Origin: Cheiracanthium punctorium | Lineage: Eukaryota; Arthropoda; Arachnida; Araneae; Cheiracanthiidae | Length of the DNA: 64,000 bases | Direction of reading: 5' to 3' | Assembly: GCA_038373885.1 (NCBI GenBank) | Contig: JAWZYV010017493.1 | Span: 992,001-1,056,000, forward strand | Part shown: piece by piece, positions 35,893 to 46,230 of the stretch | Numbering within the stretch: position 1 is the first letter of the stretch | Layout: every line of letters begins with the position of its first letter | The notes under the pieces: generated by a model | What the model was told of the DNA's origin: nothing | Seen by the model: the letters and a program-made list of their open reading frames with translations, nothing else | The model's database searches: none | Translations under genes and position numbers: made by a program

Positions 35893-36332
35893 CAACGCCT
35901 CCTAGATATAGAAAGCATTTCAACTCCTACGTCACCAAGCTTTGACGTCATCATTAGGCCTACATTAAAAAGTTTTATTTTCATAAAATAAAACTATTAA
36001 AAATTTCTGGTGAATTTTCTCACGAATAGCAATATTTTGATCATTTGAGATAAAAAATATAATTTCACAACAAATGGCAGTTTTTAACAATGACTAATTC
36101 GATAATATGATAAGGGAATTAATCATAATGAATATTCGTGTATGAGAAAGGTATTTTAATTTTAATGTTTATTTTAAGATATTCGATAATATTTGTTGCA
36201 TTCACCAGAATTTTATATAGTTTTACTTTGTGAAGTAAAAACTGTGATGACGTCACTTTTGTATGCCAAGTGATGACGTCATTGCTTGGTGACGTAGGAG
36301 TTTTAAGGCTTTCTATAACTAGGAGGTGTTAG
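35893..36332. mobile_element. TIR MITE carrying CRE-like motifs, copy 2
   Basis: Inverted ends of about 44 bp (CAACGCCTCCTAGATATAG on the left, the complement of TAACACCTCCTAGTTATAG on the right) enclose a body that aligns with 26417-26858. Three perfect TGACGTCA palindromes (35943-35950, 36248-36255, 36274-36281) and two tacgtcacc-type sites lie near the ends. Non-coding. Confidence 0.85.
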
Positions 36333-36830
36333 GTTTAGTCAAGGGCAGCTCTGGAGAATCTCGCCATTTGCATGCGTTGTATATGGTCTTTCCATTTTGT
36401 ACAATATACTTATACGCTATTACACTTCTGTGGCTGAAGTAAGTGGAATTGTTGCAGCTGAAGAAGGCAGAATATTTTTGCCAGAAAATTACGTCCTGAA
36501 CTATAAGTACTTTTTATGAGTGCTATTTTACAAAGTTTTAGTTATTTCACGTCGAATCAATGTTTCTCTTCACCATTACTTTCTTCACTTTGATCAAGGT
36601 TGACTTGTCTGCGAGCCCATTGGAGTGTTCCAGTTTGTGGAGTAACTTCAGTACACCTTATGACTGGAAATATCGAACCAAGGCTATTTTCAGAACAGTT
36701 AACAGGCCAACAGCTATTTTCAGAAGAACAACACATTGTACGGAAATGGTTTCGTGTATTCTTTTGCAGCACGTCCAGGCACCATAATAACATGATCTCA
36801 AGATGACCTAGCTGACAGAAATTTCGACTT
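36333..36830. other. No gene recognised
   Basis: Spacer between a MITE and a Tc1 element. Overlapping open frames of 68-78 codons at 36557-36806 on both strands have no domain and are probably chance. Confidence 0.45.
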
Positions 36831-36831
36831 A

Positions 36832-38386
36832 CAGCCTGAGTAAAAACTTTAAGGCCAGAAAAAATTTTTTAGAAAATGGAAAACTCTTAAACTGAGGATT
36901 AAAATATCATTTGATTGATAATTATTAACCTTAAATACAAGTAAAAAATGCAGCAAAATTCATTTTTAAATGTTTTATCATCAGAAAATGTTATAAAACA
37001 CACAGATCAATATTTAAGCTTGCGTAAAAACTTTAAGGCCAGCATAGAAAATAGCATAAAGACATAAAAAACAAACAAACTTTTAAAGCTTGTCTAGGAG
37101 CCATTCCTTGAAATTACTCCAAATTTTCTTTTTTTCATGGATGAAACTAGTTTTTGTCAAAGTTCGGGGTCGTTTTTATACTTATTCGATTTCGATAGTA
37201 GATTTTAGTTCTACTGATGATGTAAAATGTCTCCCATTTGCATAAACTCTTCTTACTAAGTTCTCTATTGGGTTAAGATTTGGAGAGTTAGCTAGCCATT
37301 TCAAAGTTTCAACATTGTTGATTTGGAACCCATTTTTTGTATTGTTATTCCAGTGCATTATATTGCTGATATTTTCAATTTTATCCTGCAAGAGATTCAG
37401 CATTTGGTAAAGATGACTTTGCTAGGACACTTTGATATGCTTGTGAATTCATCTTACCCGAAACAAACCCAACTGAACCCACTCTATTGTCAACAAAGCA
37501 CCTCCAGATCATGACAGAGCCTCCACCTAATTGGTGCTTGGAGAATACTCCTTTTTTCTTTCTTAAATCATGCTAATAGTACTTCTATACGTCTGCTCCA
37601 TCCAAATTCCCCTTTTTATTAATCAGAAAAAAATAATTTTCTATCCAATGGTTACCCCAGGTCAATACTTGCTAGCTGAAGTTCAAACGATCTATTTTGT
37701 GCTTCTGTAGCAACTGAGGTTTAGCCAATTTTGCTGTATAAATATAACTTCCAAATCTTCTAATTGTGTTATACACCGTTTTTTGAAAAACATTTAAACA
37801 TGTCGCTGGAATAAATTTCTTGGTTGAGTCCTTTCCAGTAGATGCAAACTCTTTTTTCATTACGCGAAGGCAAAGCTTTAGGTCTTCTCCCTGTATTCTT
37901 TTTGCCATAATTGCCTTTCAAATTTGAAATATTGTTGACTACAGTCTTTTATCATTATTAAAATAGTACATCTACTCATTCCTGTTGAAGGAAGAGCTCT
38001 AATCTGCCCTCTTTCTTGATCAGTTAACTTCGTCCCTTTTGCCGTCTTCACAAAGAGTTCCAAAACTTCGAAGAGATGTATAACAAATTTGCAAATTTAA
38101 GAGTTGTCACAATCTAAGCAATTTCAGTAATATTTAAACTTGTTTATGTATATTTATTTAAAAAAAAATTACTGATGGCCTTAAAGTTTTTACTCAAGCT
38201 GAATATACCGGATTTTGCATTTGCGACTTTTTCTGATAATTATTTAATTTAATAATTCTGTTTGTTGCGTTATTTCTTAACAATGAACTTTAACAATCAA
38301 TAATGCAAGAATATTTAAATCCCTTTTATTTCATTTTTCCATTTTCTCAAATTTTTTAACTGGCCTTATAGTTTTTACGCAGATTG
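36832..38386 (-). mobile_element. Tc1-family element with IR/DR ends
   Basis: The 1555-bp element is flanked by TA (36830-36831 and 38387-38388). Its outer ends share about 50 bp of inverted similarity, including GTAAAAACTTTAAGGCCAG. The same motif recurs inside each end, at about 37023-37043 on the left and 38178-38198 (inverted) on the right, about 185 bp from the outer copies. Two direct repeats within each inverted terminal repeat are the IR/DR arrangement known from one branch of Tc1 elements. The size is typical of the family. Confidence 0.92.
37182..38063 (-). pseudogene. Tc1 transposase, decayed
   Basis: The minus strand encodes an N-terminal helix-turn-helix region (GTKLTDQERGQIRAL near 38030), a second DNA-binding segment (FQKTVYNTIRRFGSY near 37770) and a C-terminal catalytic end WLANSPNLNPIENLVRRVYANG near 37290-37225, where the DDE Glu of NPIEN is kept. 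The central part, where the first and second Asp should lie, is fragmented by stops and frame changes between about 37670 and 37405. Total span fits a normal ~340-residue Tc1 transposase. Non-functional as read. Confidence 0.85.
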
Positions 38387-38388
38387 TA

Positions 38389-39500
38389 TGCAGACGTTTT
38401 AAAATATATTATATTTTTTGTATAGGAAATATATTGTGTACAACAAGAAATAACTCTTCTGTTCAAAAGCAAAAAATTAAAAATCTGTCTTCGGAATAGT
38501 ATTTTGCACGGTCTCTTGCTAGTTAAGTTAGTTTTGCTAGCTAACAGTATGTATGTCATTTGAAAATTATTTCTAGCGGGCACATGGTTGCTAAGAAAGA
38601 ATGTATTTGCATCAGTTTGAAAAAGCAGTTGCATTGAAAGCTAGTTCTGAATACTGTAACTATGCAAACATTTTAGAATTATCAGAATGAAAACTATATT
38701 TACATAGTGAGCATCACCTTAGCAGTTTGTGGAACCCTAGCAGTGAGTCATAGTTTAACTTTAGCTATTGTTTAACTGAAACATTTTCCTTTGTTAATGA
38801 ATACTTGCATACAAAATCATTTGCCACAAACGGCGTTACTCCAGCTCCACAAGAATCCATCTTACATTTGTAATTACTTGTCAGTGTTAGTTAAAAGACC
38901 TCTGGTGCGAGTAAAATACCTCTTAAACAGATGGCTCCATCTCTATGTTGCCATTTATCACACCAGCAGAAGGTCATCTTGCAGGGGTTCTTTGGTCACT
39001 CCCTCCCAATTTGTTTCCGCTGTCCCAGATATCACTAGTTTCGTTAATGAGTTGACCTATCCCGTCTGATTTTGCTTTTTGTTGGCTGCAAAAAAGCTAG
39101 AACACATTTATCAAGAAGGGTAATTTTGAGCAGCAAGAGAACGGTGATTTTATAAAATCAGTGGTAATGGTCGACACGCCTACCGGAAAGCGTATCGATT
39201 TTCTAACCGGAAGATGCCTTATCTTTTCCTCATTTTGGCGATACAGTGCCATTAACATTCAACGAATTATGGAACACTAAATAGTGCTTAGGCGAGGAAA
39301 GAGAAGAAGAGAGAGATTGTCCAGATCGTCCCGGATTTTAATCTTTAGGTATCCAAGAAATTTTTTAGGACACTAAAATACAGTTTGAACGGAGTTTTTG
39401 TGTTCTTAGATATTTATCTTAGTGATTCATACGCACATATAACAAGAAAGACAACGCATCGGTTATAAAATAGTACCTGTCAATACTATCTTATAAAATC
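38389..39500. other. No gene recognised
   Basis: Mixed DNA between the Tc1 element and a LINE relic. A 92-codon plus-strand frame at 38791-39069 has no recognisable motif. The region next to the LINE relic may contain further, unrecognisable LINE sequence. Confidence 0.45.
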
Positions 39501-39519
39501 CTATTCAGGGAAAAACTTT

Positions 39520-40285
39520 ATTTATGCATTTACTGATGCATCCTCGGACAGACAACGTAGCAGCAGAAGTCAACCTCACTATTCCAAAGTGCGGTGCAAA
39601 ACAGTTCAGAGTTGCTGATGGTAAAATGGCCTCAAACTGCACATATGAGCTCCTCGCTATCCAGGAAGCACTAAACCGGTACATTAATCTCCCAGACGCT
39701 GAAAGAGCTGAGGGATTAATTACATTTAACGACTCTAAAGCTTCAGGCAGTCATAAAGGGTTGCTCCGTGCTTGTACAGAAAATAAACAAGTAGCTGGAC
39801 CAAGTCTTATACCTGAATAAGAAATGTCTCATGCAATGGACATCAGCGCATGTAGGTATTGACGAAAACGAAGCCGCTGACTCTTTGGCAAAGGAAGTGA
39901 GGAATCTAAATAAAGAATTACTCCCCCAAGTCACCCTCAGTGATATTAACGCAGTAGCAAGGCATTAATACGCTGAACGAACCATAAAAAATAAATACCA
40001 AATCTGCGAATACAGACAGAATCACTGCGAAAACCTTAACCAGTCTCAGAACGAAACATTTTAGAGGAATGAAAATCCAGGGAGATGGAACCAGAACTTA
40101 CCAGACTAGGAATTGAACCCTGAACATATTTTTGCCTGTCCTGCCATTCTGGTCAAATTACAAACAATAAACATCAATCTTCGTGCTGACCTTTATGGGG
40201 AGAACTGCCTCGATATCGATAAAGGTGTGTGGACCACTTTTAGTCTACTTTAGGTCCTGTCGTGGACATAACAACAACATCAATA
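39520..40285 (+). pseudogene. LINE (non-LTR retrotransposon) RNase H domain relic
   Basis: Pieces in three frames: YAFTDASSD (first catalytic Asp, about 39523-39549), then ASNCTYELLAIQEALN (catalytic Glu) and LITFNDSKAS (Asp) in the frame ending at 39820, then QWTSAHVGIDENEAADSLAK (final Asp) at about 39834-39893. A zinc-finger-like tail PEHIFACPAI follows near 40110-40140. This order is that of the RNase H domain plus 3' tail of I/R1/Jockey-like LINEs. Two frameshifts and later stops show it is dead. The reverse transcriptase and endonuclease are absent, consistent with 5' truncation. Confidence 0.82.
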
Positions 40286-40387
40286 AAACTTTAAAAATAC
40301 TTTTCAGTTTAGAATTTAAAATATTTATATGTGTATGTTGGAATGTATAAATTTATGTATACACATAAACAGGAATATAAATGCATA

Positions 40388-41157
40388 CACTGCACTCCCG
40401 ATTATCCGGGCAAATCACTGGTAGGGGTTTCCACGGATAATAGAAAAACACAGATAATCCGAAAACTTCTTTTCATTAAAGAAAAATCAACATCAGTACA
40501 AACATATAAAAATTTGCATGCTGTGTATCATCAACCTAGGAATTTTCCTTTTCACATTTACTGCTTAAAAATAATCTGTAATGCGTCATTGCTTTTGTTT
40601 GTTCATCTCTTGTCATATATCGAGGCATTTTTACGGACGGATAATTAAGATGACATTACCGCAGTAATGTCATCTTAATCAAATCCTCTTCGTCCCAAAT
40701 AATTTTTCAACAAAGTTTCCATAGACTGAAGGGCAGCAGAATGAGAAATTATATCTCCTTTATTTAGTACATCACTATCAGATTTAACACCGTCCGTAAT
40801 GATGTCTTCATCTGTCAAATACTGGAAGCCAAGCTCATACGCATCACTTCAAAACAAATCTTCTAAATTTTCTTCATCCAAATATTCGAAATCTTTTGCA
40901 TGTTCAAGAATACTGTTATCATTTTCTCCTTGAATATTCGATTTTTTCATGCTCTACGGAGAAAAGAGGTAGGGTTACCACTATGCTGGAATTGTTTCAC
41001 CACAGGCTCTCCTAAATGACTCGCTTTGACTTGACTTGAATACTATTAGTCAAACTGATTTTACATGCATGCTAAGCGTGAAAATGTTTCTATTTAATTT
41101 TTTTGTGAGTCCGGAATGATGATGGATAATCCGCGCACGGATAATCGAGAGTATCCG
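40388..41157 (-). mobile_element. Internally deleted Tigger-type element
   Basis: Ends carry matching inverted CTCCCGATTATCCG-type repeats and are flanked by TA (40386-40387 and 41158-41159). Additional ggataatcc motifs lie just inside both ends. At about 770 bp it is far shorter than an autonomous Tigger (2-2.5 kb). Part of the transposase C-terminus survives on the minus strand. Confidence 0.82.
40655..40950 (-). pseudogene. Tigger-type transposase C-terminal fragment
   Basis: The minus strand reads ENDNSILEHAKDFEYLDE, then ELGFQYLTDEDIIT, then SHSAALQSMETLLKNYLG followed by a stop and DDITAV. This acidic segment ending in an ALQSMETLL helix resembles the tail after the DDE domain of Tigger/jerky proteins. 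The DDE core and DNA-binding domains are deleted. At least two in-frame stops are present. Confidence 0.68.
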
Positions 41158-41453
41158 TATGTATTTACATAGGTACAACTGTCACTTATCCTCCACGTTA
41201 CAGTAATAGTGAAATTCGCCACAGTGAGTGGAGTTCTACAGAACTTTTAATTGCCTTAGACTAGTGGGTTTCATACTAGTGTTTGTAGGCGTACTTGTTT
41301 CATCTACAAGAACTGACTTAGCATATTTGAACTGATGCCGAATGTTTCGTAGCGAATGTGATGTCAAAAATACACGGTACATGTATTTTTTAAATATTAA
41401 TTACACACATAATGTATGCAGTGTGCCAAATAAGTTATGACTCTGCTAGCCTC
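41158..41453. other. Spacer, nothing recognised
   Basis: AT-rich DNA between the deleted Tigger and a perfect hairpin. No motif or repeat end was seen. Confidence 0.45.
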
Positions 41454-41551
41454 CCAGCAAACACACACAGGTTCTCTGAACGTCTATTAACGTTTAGAAG
41501 ACGCTTTCTGAACGTTAATAGACGTTCAGAGAACCTGTGTGTGTTTGCTGG
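41454..41551. repeat. Perfect 98-bp hairpin (41-bp arms, 16-b loop)
   Basis: Bases 41454-41494 and 41511-41551 are exact reverse complements with no mismatch, around a 16-base loop. Outer ends read CCAGCAAACACACACAGG. A MITE-like insertion is the simplest reading, though no target duplication could be fixed. A hairpin RNA is an alternative reading. Confidence 0.93.
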
Positions 41552-41574
41552 CTTACATTCAAACTAAGAACATT

Positions 41575-41845
41575 ATTTAAATTTCGCAGTTACTGGGATT
41601 CAGAATAACGACCCCACTGCATATCCCTTACAATGTTTACATCGATCTTAGTTGTTGAAAGAACTCCAAAAGTCATGAATGTATACCTCTTTCAGCCTAT
41701 TGGTTACAGCCGTTGTCCAAAAAGTAGAACGGACACTTTCTACTTTTAAAGCACATTTAACTTCAAGAAATAGAAAAAGGTCTGCAGGTGCCAAATCAGG
41801 CGAATAGAGTAGGTGTTTGCTAACACAGATTTTAAAATTAAGTAG
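41575..41845 (-). pseudogene. Mariner-like transposase C-terminal relic
   Basis: The minus strand reads LLYSPDLAPADLFLFLEVKC near 41825-41760, the standard third-Asp motif of mariner transposases, then VTNRLKEVYIHDFWSSFNN and, beyond a stop, a DRC-KHCKG-Y tail close to 41590. At least two stops interrupt it. The rest of the transposase and the element ends were not found. The hairpin at 41454-41551 lies just downstream. Confidence 0.75.
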
Positions 41846-43412
41846 ACCACAAAATTAGGCAAAAATAAATAAATAAAATAATATAGAAATTAATAAAAAT
41901 GAGAGTATTCAGGACTTTTGCCACTACTGCATAATCTATATTTACTTTTTAACAAAGCTACATTATATTATTGCATTTTAAACATAGACTCAATTTTTCA
42001 AAATGTTTGGCAATTTCTTTAATTTCTAAAGAACGATCACAATGTCAAAACTTCGTGAATGGAATGGCTAAATTTATATAGTTTACGAATTTAGGAAACA
42101 CACTTAGTAAAAAAAAAAGTTTTTTTTTTTTTAAATGCTAGAAGCATCTATTAAACAGGATATATTGAATAAACATTCTATCAGAAATAAAGGGAATTTT
42201 ATATTTGAGCAGAAACCATGAAACATATAATTATTGAACTAATTATTATTTACTGAAAGCAATTGCAGTGTAAGAGTTGCTTGCTAGTCATGTAAATAGA
42301 TGAGCTTGATGCTCTCTCGCTGTTGAGAAATATGCCCTTGTTCTTACATTGAAATGTACAAGGTAAAAATCAAACAAACATAATAAACATTATTTGTGCT
42401 TACACTGTGATAAATGCTCTTCCTCCGAACATTTATTAGAATGGAATGAATCCCAATAATGATAACTTTCTACTCTAGCTTACTGCAAGCATTCATATCA
42501 TTAAGTTGATCTGCATAATTGGAAAAAAAAAACATTATACAAAAGGTAACGAAAAGAATTTCATAAAAAGCATTTAAGTTATGCCTGAAAACCTGTAAAC
42601 ACATTGAAATCTGTATGTTTATCTGAATTCATTCAAGGTAAATATCTATGTTTTCCATCGGTGGAACATGCTTAAGTGGATAATTTCTAATACGATGATG
42701 TTTTAAAGTTCGAGAGATCATTCAAAAGAAGAAAAAAATGTAATGATTTTCGCAACTACTGGTTTCTTCGTACAAGATCTCGTATGTGCCACCCATCAAA
42801 TAATCGTTGTAGCTATAATCGTTACCACCACGCCAAAACCACGAATTTACTAATGAGACGATTTTTACTTAAATGCATTTTCAGGGTCTCTAAGCAATGC
42901 TGTATACTTCGCCAAAGCCCCACATCTTAAATTCCGAATAGTTTAGCGTATTTACATGCTTCTGAAGCAATGAAACTTTGAAAGTGTTTTTTTATTTTAA
43001 ATTAGGAAAAATGCAAATTCGCGTTTTTGGCATAGTGGTAGGGATATGTTAAATTAAGTCTTTTTAAGAATTACGGTATCTCAATGAAGTGCATAAATAT
43101 GTTGTTTTCACCCCATAACAAGTTCAAACAGTTGCTTCTGCACACTATGTATAGAAGTCGGTAAGTCGAGGTTTCATGCATTTTCTGAAATATAATGAGA
43201 TGGTATCTTGATATTTCCAAAAGAGAAGTCGGTAACTCAGTGTTTTCATATGATTCTCGAAAAATTTGTAGCAAAGTCTTATTTCAGTAAGCAGTTAGAG
43301 TCGATTGTTACCCACACGAAGACTGCTTTTAAGGTACGCTGGGGATAGCAAAAGGTGAGAGTGGTAAACTACATTACCATCTCCTCCCACTTGCTTATGT
43401 GCAACTGCTAGG
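41846..43412. other. No gene recognised
   Basis: AT-rich DNA. The minus-strand frame at 43071-43274 has no domain. A phrase around 43005-43040 (aaattcgcgttt, ggcatagtggtag) loosely resembles one at about 62965-62990, perhaps an old shared repeat. Confidence 0.45.
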
Positions 43413-43809
43413 CAGTGGCGTATACACAAAAGTTTCAACAGAGGAGCGATAAGTAGAACGAATCATTGTGTGATAATATGGTGCGTTGTACAGCCTCCAA
43501 AAAAAGTATTCGAGCAAGAGAGAAATTTCCTATTTTAAATTTGCGAATAATAATTGAGTTTTTGAAAAACGTACAAATTGATAGAAATATAGAAAGTCAT
43601 ATTTATACATAGCCTAATTCATATTCTTTGATAAATAATTTTTAATATACGAAACCAACGAAGGAAATTTCTCTCTTGCTCGAATACATTTTTTGGAAAG
43701 TGTACTTATCAGTTGTAGGGGACAATGCCTAATTGGAAAGGTGCCCGCCCGATGAAAAAAAATCATTCTACTTTTTGCCCCTCCCTTGAAACTTTTGTGT
43801 TCGCCACTG
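43413..43809. mobile_element. hAT-like MITE with nested inverted repeats
   Basis: Outer ends CAGTGGCG...CACAAAAGTTTCAA and the inverted counterpart at 43785-43809 match over about 50 bp with a few differences. A second inverted pair lies inside: TTCGAGCAAGAGAGAAATTT at about 43508-43532 and its complement at about 43663-43686. The CAGTGGCG end resembles hAT ends, but the flanking 8-mers ctgctagg and tctcgcaa do not match, so the superfamily is tentative. Confidence 0.72.
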
Positions 43810-44024
43810 TCTCGCAATTGCGTTCGAACAAGTTGGAGGAGACTGTTATGTAATTTAACACCTCAGAGATGGGTCTCTCTTTTTATTTTTAGCTATTCAT
43901 TTTTAATTTTGAACCCATCTTTAATCTACTCGTTCTCATCATTAGAAAAACACAGCGGAGTCGTCTCGGTTGATTCTTTTTAATGACGAGAGCTAACAGG
44001 TTAAGCATGGGTTAAGTAGTAGGT

Positions 44025-44482
44025 TTAACGCACAGTGTTCCCGCTCTCTGAACACCAAACTCTGACGTTTTGACTGTTGCCAGTCACGAAGAATAGATTG
44101 GATTTCTATAAACATAGCTCCACGAGAATCCTTTACTTTCTAGCGCATCATAGCGCCGTAAAAAATTATCACGATTATTTTTAACAGCACTGACATCTGC
44201 TGAAAAGTGGAAGAATGGGAGAACAGCTGAATAGATTGCCCAATGCTGAAAAAAGAGCAGCTGTTGCCATCGCTCGACGTAACTACCAGCAAGATGGCGG
44301 ACGATCGAAACGTTCATCGCGTCAAACGACATGCTGGCTGTGCCCTCAAAAAAGGGTCTCTAGATCTGTGGCACTCGATTAACGTTTCGATCGTCCGCCA
44401 TCTTGCTGGTAGTTAAGTCGAGCGATGGCAACGGCTGAACTTTTTTCAGCATTGGGAGAGGGTTGCACCGCAAAAGGGTTAA
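44025..44482 (+). mobile_element. TTAA-flanked MITE, copy 3 (piggyBac-like)
   Basis: Bounded by TTAA at 44025-44028 and 44479-44482. From the left: cacagtgttcccgctc, aacaccaaactctgacg, ctttactttctagcgc, aacagcactgacatctg, ccaatgctgaaaaaagag. Then follows an internal hairpin: gccatcgctcgacgtaac with aagatggcggacgatcg, and the inverted counterparts at about 44370-44440. The end reads GCAAAAGGGTTAA. Compared with copy 5 its hairpin arms are shortened at the apex. Confidence 0.88.
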
Positions 44483-45104
44483 GTGTGCTCAAGGGATGGG
44501 TTCCTTGGGTCCAACACTGCTCCTCTGATCTATGGATCCACCACTGCTGCTAGAACTTGCTATGGAGTGAAAACTGCTATACATTATTCCTTTTTCCCAA
44601 GTGTTTGTTCAGAGAAGATTATACCAACCATTTAAACTATTTCTTGTTCGAAAATGTTAACTAGTACAAACTCGGCACCCTAATGGATGAGGAAGGATTC
44701 TGCGCCAGATAATGGTGCACCTTAAATGATGGACATGTGAAATATTGCTGTGCTGTTTTTCTCTGGCAAATTATCTTGTCAGACTACAACAAGGTGGTGT
44801 TTAAAGTTTCGCAAGAAAAGGAATTATTTACCATCAGTCAGAAATCTGGAACAGTAAGTAGTGTTTACACTTGTTTATAGAATCCCAAATGTAACACGAA
44901 CGTTGCACAACGTTGTTTCGGTGTGTGTTATAAAAGACTAAATATTGATCGTAAAAAACGAAAAGCAAATAATTTTTAATAATACATTATGAATTTGGAG
45001 AAAATGAAAAATGCCATTTCGTACAAGTAACTACCGTACGAGAAACAGTGGGTTTACGTGTTATAGTATAAAGTTGTACTGAAAAAATTACTGTTAAAAA
45101 TCTA
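44483..45104. other. No gene recognised
   Basis: Spacer between two copies of the same MITE family that point in opposite directions. Nothing else can be supported. Confidence 0.5.
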
Positions 45105-45362
45105 TTAACCCTTTGAGGCGCAACCCTTTCCCAATGCTGAAAAAAGGGAAACCGTTGCCATCGCTCAACTTAACTACCAGCAAAATGGCGCACCAACGAA
45201 ACGTTCATCGCGTGCCACAGATCTAGAGACCCTTTTTTGACGACAGCTGGCTGTGTCATCTTGCTGGTAGTTAAGTCGAGCGATGGCAACGGCTGCCCCT
45301 TTTTTCAGCATTGGGTAATCTGTCCAGCTGTTCTCACATTCTTCCATTTTTCAGCAGAAATT
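45105..45362 (-). mobile_element. TTAA-flanked MITE, copy 4, truncated
   Basis: The hairpin end is complete: TTAACCCTTTGAGGCGCAAC at 45105, the left arm with atctagagaccctttttt, then the right arm to about 45315. The opposite half breaks off after tttttcagcagaaat near 45362, so the second TTAA end is missing. It points opposite to copy 3. Confidence 0.82.
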
Positions 45363-45731
45363 TATTTACTAAGCTTTATTACAAATGATATTTTTAATTA
45401 GGAAATTGCATTATTCAAGAATCCCCCCCACCCCCACCCCCGCTATAGTTACCGATTTAAGTTCATTATTTTTTGCGAAAAAATGGTTAAGTTTCAGTAA
45501 AGCGTAGTTTCGAAATTTCTCCAATATCTTCTTTTGAAGGGATTATCAACTGGTACGTTAAGACAACGCTCTTTTCTCTACATTACTGTGAGATTCGGAA
45601 TCGTCGTGGCTCCCCTTCCAATCGTTACAGTTGTACCAGATATTTTCGAAGCACACTGTATTTCGGAACACACACATACACGTTAATAATTATGTGAGTT
45701 TAAATATGTGTTTTTTCCTTGGTTTATATAT
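45363..45731. other. Spacer with a G-rich tract on the minus strand
   Basis: No gene. Bases 45423-45441 on the minus strand read as runs of G separated by single T (GGGGGTGGGGGTGGGGGGG), a potential G-quadruplex. The interval ends at the Gypsy LTR boundary. Confidence 0.6.
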
Positions 45732-46188
45732 TGTTACGAAAATCGCCAAGTGGGTGTATTTTGAAACAGTCCAATCAGCACAGTAAACAAAAATAACACT
45801 TTATTCACGGCTCGCAGCTCAATAGCTCAAAATAATACAAGAAACTTTAAAATGCGCTAGCAAAATTCATAAATAAGCACAACAATAACACTATTCATTT
45901 CACAGAATCAACCGTGCGCTTCAAAGTCTATCACTCAACTGAACTCCCCGGAGAGAGATCCTAGCGCTTTTATAGAGATGATGACTTCACCAGAATTGCC
46001 GAGAAATTTCTGGAACAATCTTCAAATTGAAATACGGTCTCGAGACATTTTCTAGAAGCCGCCATTTGTCGCCAAGGTCGCCAAGACTACAGGATTAGCA
46101 TTATCGGAGGACCGTTATTATGCCTGCAAAACTAGTTTCACGGCGGCGCATGCGATACGGGAGCAAATTAAGTTATTATTTCGCAACA
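45732..46188 (-). mobile_element. 3' LTR of the second Gypsy element
   Basis: 457 bp, starting TGTTACGAAAATCG and ending ...CGCAACA. It retains a TATAAAAG box (minus strand, 45974-45967) and a TCAGTT initiator (45942-45937), about 34 bases apart, the core promoter of the LTR. Relative to the right LTR it lacks a ~32-bp stretch of cgccaa-type repeats. Confidence 0.92.
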
Positions 46189-46230
46189 CTGCTCCCCTCT
46201 TTAAAAAAAACTGACGACCCGGCAGTCTAA

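Noticed and set aside
36557..36806. Overlapping open frames on both strands
   Set aside because: Mutually antisense and without a domain; no evidence for either.
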